A stretch of DNA of 64,000 nucleotides from Flavobacteriales bacterium (GTDB taxonomy: Bacteria > Bacteroidota > Bacteroidia > Flavobacteriales_F > PHOS-HE28): the NCBI GenBank assembly GCA_016788205.1, contig JAEUTA010000008.1, positions 1-64,000 on the forward strand, in the 5' to 3' direction. Position 1 is the first letter of the stretch. The number at the start of each line of letters is the position of its first letter. The position numbers were made by a program, and so were the translations under genes. Below are positions 17,616 to 25,774 of the stretch, piece after piece. Below the pieces are notes generated by a model, which saw only the letters and a program-made list of their open reading frames with translations, was not told where the DNA came from and made no database searches.

Positions 17616-18637
17616 GGAAGAAAACGAATGAGCACAGCGTAACCGATCGCCATCACCATGGCCACTTTCATCAACGTGCCAGCGCGAACGAATTCGTTGC
17701 GCTGGTGGGCCTGGTACGTAAAGCCTGCCGATAACAACAACGGACCGAGCACAGCGATGCCGATGTACCAATAGGAGAGCGGATCGCGCAGCACTTGCGA
17801 ACGGATGAAGAGCAGCAAGACGATGATGGCGCCGATATCCACGAGGGCGATCACACGTGCCCATTTCATGCCCCAGACGATCGGGATGGTGCGGCAACCG
17901 TCAGCCTCATCGCCCTTCACATCGGCCATGTCCTTCTGCAGTTCGCGCACCAACGTGCTCAGGAAAGCGAAGACCGCGAAGCCGAGGATCCAGTACCAGA
18001 GTTCGATGTAGAACGGTTGCATCTCGTACTGGTCGCCGTTGGGCAGCGCTACCACCCATGCCGGGTCCATCGCGCGTTGCAACAAGGGAAGTTCATAGAG
18101 ACCCACGGTCAGCGGCACGAGCGCGGTGAGCGTGGCTACCAGACCATTGCCCATGATCAATTGGCGCTTCAGCGTGGTGCTGTAGACCCATAAGGCACCG
18201 ATGGCGAAAGCGGGGATGGCAGCCCACTTCAGCAGCCCACTGCGCCAGGCAACGAAGGCGCCGAGCAACAAGCCCGCACCGCTGAGCACGGCATGTGCTG
18301 TCATCGCCACGCGGCGTTTCACCGTGCGCCCTACGATCACCTGTCCCGGTTTGTTGATGCGATCGATACGCGTATCGAAGTAGTCGTTGATCACGTTGCC
18401 ACCGGCCGCGATGAAGACCGTGCTCAGGATCAACAGGATGAAATGCAGCAACGGCATCTGTGGACCGAAGCCCGCTGGCAGGATGAGTTCACTGCGTTCC
18501 ACGCCGCCTACTTCGGCGACAAGCTGATTGAGACCGCGCTCCAAGTGACCGCCGATCACGCCGTAGCGCATCAGCAGCATGGTGGCCGCGATGATGAGCA
18601 GGTTGGTCGGACGGGTAAGCTTCAGCAGGTCCTTCAT
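17612..18637 (-). CDS. UbiA-family prenyltransferase
   Basis: 341 residues starting MKDLLKLTRPTNLLIIAATM, with about eight or nine membrane helices. Both Asp-rich Mg-prenyl-diphosphate motifs are visible: NVINDYFDTRIDRINKP and KDMADVKGDEADG. Bacteroidota homologues are often annotated as geranylgeranylglycerol-phosphate geranylgeranyltransferase-like, but the true acceptor is not evident from sequence. The start at 18637 shares one base with the KdsC-like stop (TGATG), so translation is coupled. A further in-frame start 30 nt upstream would lie inside that gene. Confidence 0.85.
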   Translation of the reverse strand: MKDLLKLTRPTNLLIIAATMLLMRYGVIGGHLERGLNQLVAEVGGVERSELILPAGFGPQMPLLHFILLILSTVFIAAGGNVINDYFDTRIDRINKPGQVIVGRTVKRRVAMTAHAVLSGAGLLLGAFVAWRSGLLKWAAIPAFAIGALWVYSTTLKRQLIMGNGLVATLTALVPLTVGLYELPLLQRAMDPAWVVALPNGDQYEMQPFYIELWYWILGFAVFAFLSTLVRELQKDMADVKGDEADGCRTIPIVWGMKWARVIALVDIGAIIVLLLFIRSQVLRDPLSYWYIGIAVLGPLLLSAGFTYQAHQRNEFVRAGTLMKVAMVMAIGYAVLIRFLP

Positions 18638-19164
18638 CACCACGTATGTGCCGCTTCCGTCAACCACTTGCCCTGCACCTTCATCACTTGTTCCAGCAGA
18701 TCCCGCACACAGCCTTCGCCGCCGTTCTTATGGCTCACGTACGCACTGATGGCCTTGATCTCGGGTGCCGCATCAGCAGGGCAGCACGGGAAGCCCACGC
18801 GCTGCATCACACGGATGTCCGGGATGTCGTCGCCCATGTAGGCCGTGGTCGCAGGATCCAGGCCGGTTTCGCTGATGAGCTGCTCGAGCCGCTTCACCTT
18901 GTCGAACTGGTGATCGAAATACTCGGTGATCCGCATGCGCGCGAACGACTCCTGCATGCCCGCACTACGTCCACCGGTGATGATGATGATGCGCAGCCCT
19001 TCCTTGATGGCGTGCTGGATGGCATAGGCATCGCGCGAGTGCAAGGTGCGCACAGGGTCCATGCCGGGGAACATCAGGTTCCGCCCGTCGGTGAACACGC
19101 CATCCACATCGAAACAGAAGGTCTTCAGTTCCGCCAGCCGCTCTTTATACGTCCGTGTATCCAT
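18637..19164 (-). CDS. kdsC: KdsC-like HAD phosphatase (KDO 8-phosphate phosphatase)
   Basis: 175 residues, the size of KdsC, which dephosphorylates 3-deoxy-D-manno-octulosonate 8-phosphate for lipopolysaccharide cores. HAD motifs are visible: motif I FCFDVDGVFTDG, motif II IIITGG, the Lys in DKVKRLEQ, and motif IV YMGDDIPDI. I chose MDTRTYKERL (19164) over the ATG at 19179, because it shortens the overlap with the DUF2520 gene to 20 nt. It is in the operon between DUF2520 and UbiA. No kdsA, kdsB or kdsD is in the window, so a related sugar phosphate remains possible. Confidence 0.85.
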   Translation of the reverse strand: MDTRTYKERLAELKTFCFDVDGVFTDGRNLMFPGMDPVRTLHSRDAYAIQHAIKEGLRIIIITGGRSAGMQESFARMRITEYFDHQFDKVKRLEQLISETGLDPATTAYMGDDIPDIRVMQRVGFPCCPADAAPEIKAISAYVSHKNGGEGCVRDLLEQVMKVQGKWLTEAAHTW

Positions 19165-19933
19165 GGTCCGGATGCCCATACGCGCGCAGGATCATGCTGC
19201 TCAGGCGGGCGTAGGCGGCGCGAAGTTCGGCATCCTCTGTTAAGCGATCGAGGTGATGGTGGATGGTGCCGATATCCCCGCGACGGGCCGGACCGGTCAA
19301 CGCCTCGGAAGCCCCGATGGCTGAGGCTTTCTGCGCCATCGCCACGAAGGAAGGCGCAAGCACCGACGGGTCGATGCCGTGGTTCCCGAGCAGTTCCTGG
19401 GCCCGAGCCAGCAGATGCATGGGGAAATTCAAGCTGATGGCCGCCGCAGCGTGAACCAGCTCGCGCTGGGCATGGTCCAGTTGGAGAACGTGACCGCTCA
19501 AGCTATCGGCGAGGTCCTTCACTACTTGGTGTGCACGCTCCGTGTTCGCGTCGATCACCAATGGAACACGCTCGAAGTCCATCGGCTCACCAGGGCTCAA
19601 CGACATCACCGGCCACAGGACCGCGCGGTCGGGGTGGGGAAGAAGCCTGTCGAGGTCGCTGGCACCGCTGGTATGGATCACCACGGCATCGCTGATCGGG
19701 ATGTTCATGGATACATCGGCGATGGCATCGTCGCTTACGGCGATGAGGATGATGTCGGCTTGTGGCAGCGTATCGTTCCGCGAGAGACCAGGTGCGCCGA
19801 GCTTATTGGCAAGATCGCGAACATGATCGACAGTGCGCCCGGCGATCCCAACGATTTCGTGGCCAGGGCGCTTCAACGCATGGCCCAAGTGGAAAGCCAC
19901 GCGTCCGGTTCCGATGAGGAGGATCTTGGACAT
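19145..19933 (-). CDS. DUF2520 / Rossmann-like dehydrogenase-family protein
   Basis: 262 residues. The N-terminal NAD(P)-binding fold has ILLIGTGRVAFHLGHAL (GxGxxxxH) and IILIAVSDDAIADVS. The C-terminal helical DUF2520 part has AAAISLNFPMHLLARAQELL and ALTGPARRGDIGTIHHHLDRL. This is the architecture of F420- or NADP-dependent oxidoreductase-like proteins of unknown substrate, common in Bacteroidota. Gaps of 2 nt on the upstream side and a 20-nt overlap on the downstream side show operon coupling. Confidence 0.85.
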   Translation of the reverse strand: MSKILLIGTGRVAFHLGHALKRPGHEIVGIAGRTVDHVRDLANKLGAPGLSRNDTLPQADIILIAVSDDAIADVSMNIPISDAVVIHTSGASDLDRLLPHPDRAVLWPVMSLSPGEPMDFERVPLVIDANTERAHQVVKDLADSLSGHVLQLDHAQRELVHAAAAISLNFPMHLLARAQELLGNHGIDPSVLAPSFVAMAQKASAIGASEALTGPARRGDIGTIHHHLDRLTEDAELRAAYARLSSMILRAYGHPDHGYTDV

Positions 19934-19935
19934 GA

Positions 19936-20943
19936 TCAGCGCTCGTTCAATTGATCCAGTGCCGCTTTGATCGCAGGGTCACCGTTGTCGAATCCTGGTG
20001 CCGGTTGCGGTATCACTACGGTGGGGATGAAGCCATGCCGGTATTGGTGTCCCTCTAAATTGCAGAACACACTTTCCGCAATGCTGATCAGCACCCGATC
20101 ATAGACGGTGACCCAGCCCGTTTCCGTGGCATAGTCGGCGGTGGCTTCGCCGATGGAGGTAGTGTTCGGCCGGTTCACGAAACAGGCTGCAACGGCTTCG
20201 CCGGAACTGGCCGTGTAGCGCCCCATCAGCACGACAACGGGATCCTTGAACAGAAATGCGGTGCTCGGCAGTTCGATCATCCTGTAGGCGTTGCGTTCGA
20301 AGTGCCCATCACGGAAGTCGTAGGAAGCGAACATTCCGTCATGCCTGTCGATCGTGGTAGCCGCGCGGCCGGGGGGGAAGAGCGGCGCCAGCGCTTCGAG
20401 CATGGGCCACATGTTACCACCGCTGTTCACGCGCAGGTCGATGATCCAGCGATCTGCGCCGAGCGCTAACAAGCTGTCCAGACTGTGCCGGAACTTTTTG
20501 GCGATCTGCTGAACGTCGCCACCATTCACTGCGGGGATCCGCAGGTAACCCACGTTCTTCCCACGCATGGAGGCCTCGAATCCGTATCGCCCGCGCTGTA
20601 CTTCACTCCAGAACGCTTGGTCAGGTGAACGAGTATCGTGGTTGTTGGTGTATGTGGCATCGCTCATCCACGCGAGGGGCTGCCAGTCCAGCATGATGCG
20701 TCCGTGGTGATCACCGAGTGCGTTCATCACAGCCGTCAGTTGGGGTGCGAGCTCATGTAATGAATCCGCTTGCGCACAACCCGAGAGATCGAGCTTCGCA
20801 ATACGTTCTTGAGCACCATACGTGTTGTAGAACGAAATGCGCTGCATCGTGCGGACGATGGAATCCAGCACGGCGCACATGTTGGCTTGCGCGAGGCAGA
20901 CCGATGCGTGTAAGAGGATGAAAAGGAGGAAGAGCGCGCGCAT
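19936..20943 (-). CDS. Secreted S41-family (tail-specific) peptidase
   Basis: 335 residues with a signal peptide ending at CLAQ. The S41 catalytic core is in the second half: IIDLRVNSGGNMWPMLEAL, DPVVVLMGRYTASSGEAVAA with the nucleophile Ser in the TASSGE turn, and TTSIGEATADYATETGW. No PDZ domain is evident, so it resembles the short secreted S41 enzymes of Bacteroidota rather than CtpA. Gap to the haem-lyase stop is 10 nt. Substrate unknown. Confidence 0.85.
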   Translation of the reverse strand: MRALFLLFILLHASVCLAQANMCAVLDSIVRTMQRISFYNTYGAQERIAKLDLSGCAQADSLHELAPQLTAVMNALGDHHGRIMLDWQPLAWMSDATYTNNHDTRSPDQAFWSEVQRGRYGFEASMRGKNVGYLRIPAVNGGDVQQIAKKFRHSLDSLLALGADRWIIDLRVNSGGNMWPMLEALAPLFPPGRAATTIDRHDGMFASYDFRDGHFERNAYRMIELPSTAFLFKDPVVVLMGRYTASSGEAVAACFVNRPNTTSIGEATADYATETGWVTVYDRVLISIAESVFCNLEGHQYRHGFIPTVVIPQPAPGFDNGDPAIKAALDQLNER

Positions 20944-20953
20944 GCTTCCGAAG

Positions 20954-23782
20954 TTATCGCTTCACGCGCTGCCACACGGCCATGAAGGTGCCCACGAAAA
21001 GTAGCACACAACCGATCCACAGGATGTTGATGCCCGGGAACACGATCGCCTGCATCACCAGGAATTCGGATTCGGCCACATTCAAACCAACAGCGATCCG
21101 CGGTTTGTCCGTACCGGGGATCGGCCCACCGTGACCCATCACCGGTCCATCCTCGAACTTCACCGTGGCCAGGCTGTAGCGGATGCGCAGTGGACCAAGC
21201 TCTGCGGCTTTGCCCATCACCGGTTCGCCACCGGCATAGATCACCAGCGGGCGTGCCTCGAACCAGCGATCGGGTTGATACAGATCGCGCACGCGCAAAT
21301 GCGCCGCGTAGACCGTGTACTGCGCGCCGAGCATCTTCTTCGTTACGCTGTCCTTCACCATGTACACGCTGTCGATGATGGCCATCGCGGTGGGTGTGAT
21401 GATGGAGTCGCCGACGTGCTTGTCGTACAGGCGGTCGGGCATCCAGGCATCATCGGCGGTATCGCTGGCGATGGCCATATCCGCATAGCGGACGTGCGTG
21501 TAGAGATCGCGATGTGCCCAGTGTTTCGTGCTCGGTTCGGCCACGTTGCCGAAACGCGGGTTCAACTGGACGAACGGATCCAGTGAGAAGACCTGTTCTC
21601 CCGGCTTGCTGGAACTCCATTCCTGCGCATGCCACAATTCACGGCGTGTGAAGACATCCAGCGGCAGCCAATGGGCCGGCTGATCCTCCAGGAAGAATTT
21701 CCCGGCCGTGTGCGCATCCTTCGCAGCGAACAGCATGTCTCCCACACGCACCGTATCCCCCGCCGTGTAATTGCGCGGAACAGCGGCGAAGTAGTCCATG
21801 GCGTAATAGAGGTTCACGCCTTCCTGCCGTTTCGCGTTGTAGCGCACGTAATGCTCGCCCATCAACACCGTGTCGCCCCGGTAGAGCAGGATGTCCTCGC
21901 TGTTGCTGAACCCTTCGTTCAGGAAGCGCAGGTCCATGTTGCGCGTGTTGCGGCTCACTTCGTCCTGACGGCTGGTACTGATCAACGCACCCAACAAGAC
22001 CAAGCCGAAACCGACGTGCGCCACGGATGCACCAGCGCTCTTCAAGCTGCCTTTCAACACGCTCGGGATGTACCACGCGTTGGCGAGTATGGCGAAGACC
22101 GTGGCGAAGAACAGCGCGATCAGGTTAAGCTCCGCCAGTTCGTACTTCAAGAGGTAGACACCCAATGCGGTGAGCAGAACGGAAGCGATGAAGGAGGCCG
22201 CGAGCTGCTTGCGGAATTTCTTCACATCGGTATCCTTCCAGCGCAGATACTGGCCGAACGCGATCAAGAACGTGACGATGAAGGCGAAGGGGATCTGCCA
22301 CTTGTTGTAGTGCGCGATGGCTTCACCCGGTGGTGCGAGCTTGGCATCAGCAAGGCCTTGGAAGAACTCGCTGCCGGTCTTGTCGCCGATCCAGCCGAAG
22401 ACCTTGTCGAACGGTTCAAGCAGGAGGTTGAAGACCGGTACCGAAGTGCTGAACGTGATCTGCATCGCGCTCAACAACAGCACGAGCGATCCGATGAACA
22501 GCCAGAACTCACGCGACCACAACGATTCTTCAGGCTCCTTGCTGATGAAACCCTGCCGATACGCGCTAACCAGCATGCCGATGCTGATGGCTCCGAACAG
22601 CAGGATGGCGGGTACCTGTACTTCCAGACCGACACCGATCGCGAGCATCACGACGGAGATCCCCGCGTAGAACTGGCGCTGGCCTTTGTCGGTCAGGAGC
22701 ATCACTACGCTCAGGCTGATGTAGAAGAGCAGGAAGAGCAGCAGGCCGGGCAACATGCCATCGCCGGTGAAGCTGTGTACGCTCGTATCCCCGAGAACCC
22801 CACTGCGCGTGAGGAAGGTGGAGTAGAGAACGAGGATGAAGGTGATGAGCGTGAGCAGGAACAGACTGAAGAGAGCGGTGGGTTTGCGCTTGTTCACCAG
22901 CATCAAGTGGCCCGCAGCAACGAGCGTGATCCACGGAACGAGCGAGGCGTTCTCCACCGGATCCCACGCCCAGAAGCCACCAAAACTCAAGGCTTCATAG
23001 GCCCAAGCACCACCCATCAGGATGCCTGTTCCGAGTACCATGATGCCGAAGAAGGTCCACGGCAGGGCAGGAGTGATCCATCCGGTGCGGTCCTTCCGCC
23101 ACAAGCCCGCGATGGCGAAGGCGAAAGGCACCAGTGTGGATGCGAAGCCTAGGAAGAGCGTGGGCGGATGGATGACCATCCAATAGTTCTGCAACAAGGG
23201 ATTCAGCCCACGACCATCCGCGAACTGCGGGATCGCGCTGAGGTAGTTCGCCATCGCTGTCCATGGAAGGCCGATGTTCTCGGGTAACTCACGGATCAGC
23301 AGGAACGGGCTGCTGCCTACGCGCACGTCGCCCACATAGACACCAAGGATCATGATCGCCAGGAACACCTGCACCGTGGCGAAGACCGTCATCACCGGAC
23401 CTTCCCAAGCCTTGGCGCGCCAGATGAGCACGTTGCCCAGCACCACATGCCAGAAGGTCCACAGCAGGAACGAGCCTTCCTGACCTTCCCAGAAGCAACT
23501 GGCGATGTACTTCATCGGCATGGCCAGGTTGCTGTGCTTCCACACGTAGTCGTACTCGAACCAATGGTTGAAGAGCATGACGAACAGCGTGACCACGATG
23601 CCGAGCACCGCGAGCGAATGCATGCGGAAACCGATGCGGCCCAAACGCGTCCACTCGATCTGTCCTGTACGCGTGCCTTGGAAGTACCCCGATGTCGCCA
23701 GTAAGGCACCCACCAACGAGATCACCGTGAGGGCATGTCCCAACTGGCCCGCCCAGAGGTGTTCGCCGATGTATTCAGTCAT
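20954..23782 (-). CDS. ccmF: CcmF/CcsA-like cytochrome c haem lyase
   Basis: 942 residues, longer than enterobacterial CcmF (about 650) but usual for Bacteroidota. It attaches haem to apocytochrome c at the outer face of the inner membrane. The tryptophan-rich WWD segment is GGFWAWDPVENASLVPW (about 275), with histidine-bearing helices on both sides (VIHPPTLFLGF, SFTGDGMLPG). At least a dozen membrane helices are visible in the first 600 residues. The C-terminal 330 residues are a periplasmic domain (YVRYNAKRQEGVNLYYAM, RLYDKHVGDSII) ending in one helix. Preceded by ccmE, with a palindrome in the 43-bp gap. Confidence 0.9.
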   Translation of the reverse strand: MTEYIGEHLWAGQLGHALTVISLVGALLATSGYFQGTRTGQIEWTRLGRIGFRMHSLAVLGIVVTLFVMLFNHWFEYDYVWKHSNLAMPMKYIASCFWEGQEGSFLLWTFWHVVLGNVLIWRAKAWEGPVMTVFATVQVFLAIMILGVYVGDVRVGSSPFLLIRELPENIGLPWTAMANYLSAIPQFADGRGLNPLLQNYWMVIHPPTLFLGFASTLVPFAFAIAGLWRKDRTGWITPALPWTFFGIMVLGTGILMGGAWAYEALSFGGFWAWDPVENASLVPWITLVAAGHLMLVNKRKPTALFSLFLLTLITFILVLYSTFLTRSGVLGDTSVHSFTGDGMLPGLLLFLLFYISLSVVMLLTDKGQRQFYAGISVVMLAIGVGLEVQVPAILLFGAISIGMLVSAYRQGFISKEPEESLWSREFWLFIGSLVLLLSAMQITFSTSVPVFNLLLEPFDKVFGWIGDKTGSEFFQGLADAKLAPPGEAIAHYNKWQIPFAFIVTFLIAFGQYLRWKDTDVKKFRKQLAASFIASVLLTALGVYLLKYELAELNLIALFFATVFAILANAWYIPSVLKGSLKSAGASVAHVGFGLVLLGALISTSRQDEVSRNTRNMDLRFLNEGFSNSEDILLYRGDTVLMGEHYVRYNAKRQEGVNLYYAMDYFAAVPRNYTAGDTVRVGDMLFAAKDAHTAGKFFLEDQPAHWLPLDVFTRRELWHAQEWSSSKPGEQVFSLDPFVQLNPRFGNVAEPSTKHWAHRDLYTHVRYADMAIASDTADDAWMPDRLYDKHVGDSIITPTAMAIIDSVYMVKDSVTKKMLGAQYTVYAAHLRVRDLYQPDRWFEARPLVIYAGGEPVMGKAAELGPLRIRYSLATVKFEDGPVMGHGGPIPGTDKPRIAVGLNVAESEFLVMQAIVFPGINILWIGCVLLFVGTFMAVWQRVKR

Positions 23783-23805
23783 TGCTCCATGTATGGTTCA
23801 GGGTC

Positions 23806-23825
23806 GGACGACGTGAACGTCGTCC
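23806..23825. other. Perfect palindrome between ccmE and ccmF
   Basis: GGACGACGT-GA-ACGTCGTCC, a 9-bp perfect stem, touches the stop codon of ccmE. No T-run follows on the minus strand, so it looks like an RNA-processing or attenuation hairpin inside the operon rather than a terminator. Confidence 0.6.
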
Positions 23826-24272
23826 CTAACCGTTCACCTTGTTCTCCTCGTTGTACTTGCTCGGGCACTTCATCAGCATGTCCCGCGCTTCGAACTCACC
23901 GTTCGCATTGGCTTCACCGATCAGCACCAGCCGTTCGCTGCGTTCAAAGTCCTGCGGCTTGGCTTTCGCCAGATGCACTTTGCAGGTCTTCCCGTTGAGA
24001 TCGCGCATGGTGAAGGTGGTGAGGCTCGCATTCAAGCTGGGCTCGTACACGATCTCCGCCGAACGATCCAAGGTGCCGACGACATGGTACTCCTTGCCCG
24101 GATGCTCCATCGCCTGCTCCAGGTCGGCGTAGGTGCTGCTGTCGTACAGCGATCCCACCAACGCACCGATGGCCACCGCGATGATCACGATGGCGATGAT
24201 GTGCGAACGCTTCATACCCTTCGGAACGTGTGCGTTCGGATAGGACGGCATGGTGTGGTCGGGCGTGCTCAT
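23826..24272 (-). CDS. ccmE: Cytochrome c maturation protein CcmE (CxxxY type)
   Basis: 148 residues: a cytoplasmic tail, one membrane anchor (SHIIAIVIIAVAIGALVGSL) and an OB-fold periplasmic domain (GKEYHVVGTLDRSAEIVYEP, FTMRDLNGKTCKVHLA). It is the haem chaperone that carries haem from CcmC to the lyase. In classical CcmE haem is bound covalently by the His of an HxxxY motif; here the equivalent stretch is KCPSKYNEEN, so the ligand position holds Cys (CxxxY), as known in some archaeal and deltaproteobacterial CcmE. The start overlaps the ccmD stop as ATGA. Confidence 0.9.
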   Translation of the reverse strand: MSTPDHTMPSYPNAHVPKGMKRSHIIAIVIIAVAIGALVGSLYDSSTYADLEQAMEHPGKEYHVVGTLDRSAEIVYEPSLNASLTTFTMRDLNGKTCKVHLAKAKPQDFERSERLVLIGEANANGEFEARDMLMKCPSKYNEENKVNG

Positions 24273-24475
24273 GGCTTGCGTTCGAGATTGGAGATCCGGC
24301 GATCCATGCGCCAGAGCCAGATGCCGATGCCGAGAATGATGACCGCGACCACGCCGACCACCACGTTGATCTTGCCACTGCCGTAGAGCGTGCTTTCCAG
24401 CCAGCTCGGTGCCGCGTTTTGTGCGTTCGCGATGATGGTCGTCAGCAGAAGAAAGAAGGAGAGGAGTGTTCTCAT
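24269..24475 (-). CDS. ccmD: CcmD-like small membrane protein
   Basis: 68 residues if started at 24475: a signal-like N-terminus (MRTLLSFFLLLTTIIANAQN), then one membrane helix (VVVGVVAVIILGIGIWLWRM) and RRISNLERKP. The size and topology match Bacteroidota CcmD, which helps haem-loaded CcmE leave CcmC. A second ATG at 24601, in frame and overlapping the ccmC stop as ATGA, would add 42 residues read through an apparent 126-bp insertion; the repeat MRTLLS occurs at both starts. I favour the inner ATG because only it gives an uninterrupted hydrophobic N-terminus. Confidence 0.75.
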   Translation of the reverse strand: MRTLLSFFLLLTTIIANAQNAAPSWLESTLYGSGKINVVVGVVAVIILGIGIWLWRMDRRISNLERKP

Positions 24476-24605
24476 CGGTGCTCTACCTCCGCAGTGGTCT
24501 CCTGACGTAGGAAGGGACCCTGCGGCGATCTCGACGCGTACAGCAGGGTTTCTCGCAGAGGACCCTGCTGAGGTTTGTTCACAAGAGAGTAGTGTTCTCA
24601 TCGGT
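24459..24605. repeat. 126-bp insertion flanked by 21-bp direct repeats at the ccmD start
   Basis: GAGAGGAGTGTTCTCATCGG at 24459 recurs at 24585 with one difference (20 of 21 identical over the full repeat). The duplication includes the ccmD start codon. The 105 bp between carries an inverted repeat (CAGCAGGGT at 24541 and ACCCTGCTG at 24562). The net length, 126 bp, keeps the frame. It looks like a small hairpin element inserted between ccmC and ccmD with target duplication. Confidence 0.7.
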
Positions 24606-25602
24606 CCAAGGCATTGGCGAGGCGCGCGGCACGCACCCGCAGGTCGTACATCCAACAACCCAACAGGATCCAGCCGAGTACGGCCGGGTAAAAGATGCTG
24701 CGCAGGTTGTTGTCCATATCCAGATCGCTGAAGCCGCTGTTGCCACCGTTGCCGGGGTGCAGGCTGTCGATGGCGTTGAGGCGCGGCACCACGAAGAGGA
24801 AGAGCACCAGCAACACGAAGGCGAAGACGTTGTAGATCGCGGCGAGACGCGCGCGTTTGTGCGCATCCTGCACCGATCCGCGCAACACGAGGTAGGCCAC
24901 GTAGATCAAGCCAGTTACCGCCGCGCCGTTCAGTTTCACATCGTTGGTCCAGAACGCGCCCCACGTGGCACGTGCCCACAACGCACCGGTTATCAACCCG
25001 AGCACGCAGAACACCAAGCCGATGCGTACGGACATCTCCGCCGCCAGATCGCGATCGAGTGAATTCGATCCGAGCACCTTGATGCTCTGGAACACCGAGA
25101 TACCCATCAGCACGATCATGGTGAACCACATGGGCACGTGGAAGTGCAGGTTGCGGATGCTCTCGTAGAGGATGCTGCGGTTGGGAAAAACGAATGCCAG
25201 ACCAGACATGTCGATCTTGTTCGTGCTTGGTCCACAAGAGCCGCTCGTGATGCCGGCGCCCAACCCTTCCGTGAACAAGGCGCCATTATAGATCAGCCGA
25301 CCGACAGCGATGTCCGTCAGGTTCGCCTTCATGCCCGCTGGAATATCGAAGCGAGCGCTTAAGTGTGTTCCATCCAACGTCGTAACGCTCGTGGCACAAA
25401 CGCGTTGGTTATCGTTCTTCAGATACACGGACTCTTCCTTCCCGAACCGTGTATTGTATCCCGTGATCGTCAGTTCCACCGGCCCCGGCGCGATGCGATC
25501 CGGCGATACATGCACCAGTGCCGGTGCCAACGGTACGCGCAACGCGGCGATGGAAGCGAACAGCAGCAGCCCGATGCCCAGGAATTTCCACCAGTGTTTC
25601 AT
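24598..25602 (-). CDS. ccmC: CcmC/CcsA-like cytochrome c assembly membrane protein
   Basis: 334 residues. The N-terminal part has one helix (WWKFLGIGLLLFASIAAL) and an extra periplasmic beta domain of about 110 residues (LTITGYNTRFGKEESVYL). The core of five or six helices carries histidine in LHFHVPMWFTMIVLM and a WWD-like motif RATWGAFWTNDVKLNGAAV. CcmC transfers haem to CcmE. The stop overlaps the original ccmD ATG as ATGA. The 172 bp upstream of its start hold a dispersed palindromic repeat and no clear promoter. Confidence 0.88.
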   Translation of the reverse strand: MKHWWKFLGIGLLLFASIAALRVPLAPALVHVSPDRIAPGPVELTITGYNTRFGKEESVYLKNDNQRVCATSVTTLDGTHLSARFDIPAGMKANLTDIAVGRLIYNGALFTEGLGAGITSGSCGPSTNKIDMSGLAFVFPNRSILYESIRNLHFHVPMWFTMIVLMGISVFQSIKVLGSNSLDRDLAAEMSVRIGLVFCVLGLITGALWARATWGAFWTNDVKLNGAAVTGLIYVAYLVLRGSVQDAHKRARLAAIYNVFAFVLLVLFLFVVPRLNAIDSLHPGNGGNSGFSDLDMDNNLRSIFYPAVLGWILLGCWMYDLRVRAARLANALDR

Positions 25603-25733
25603 CGCAGCGGGCAGGTATTCGAATTGCCGAGCATCAATAGGTCGTTACGCAGTTCCTCTCCGCCTTGGCGGACCCTCTGCGCCACTCGCCCTACCTGAAC
25701 TACTGCTATGCTCGCTTTCTGCATTTCCTCTGC

Positions 25734-25766
25734 GTTCACTGCGTACGCTGCGCCTCTGCAGTGAAC
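25734..25766. repeat. Short inverted repeat GTTCACTGC...GCAGTGAAC
   Basis: A 9-bp perfect stem with a 15-nt loop inside the ccmB-ccmC gap, in sequence full of TCTGCGTT and GCGCCTCTGC words. It resembles the larger inverted repeat at 60125-60197, which has TTCACCGC arms. Probably the same class of dispersed intergenic repeat. Confidence 0.5.
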
Positions 25767-25774
25767 ATGTATTC

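Noticed and set aside
21629..23152. 507-residue plus-strand open frame over the haem-lyase gene
   Set aside because: Antisense shadow of a clear CcmF-like gene; composition is Gln/Glu/His-rich noise.
24269..25237. 322-residue protein spanning ccmD and most of ccmC antisense frame
   Set aside because: Only the last 68 residues resemble CcmD; the upstream part overlaps ccmC in another frame and is not protein-like.
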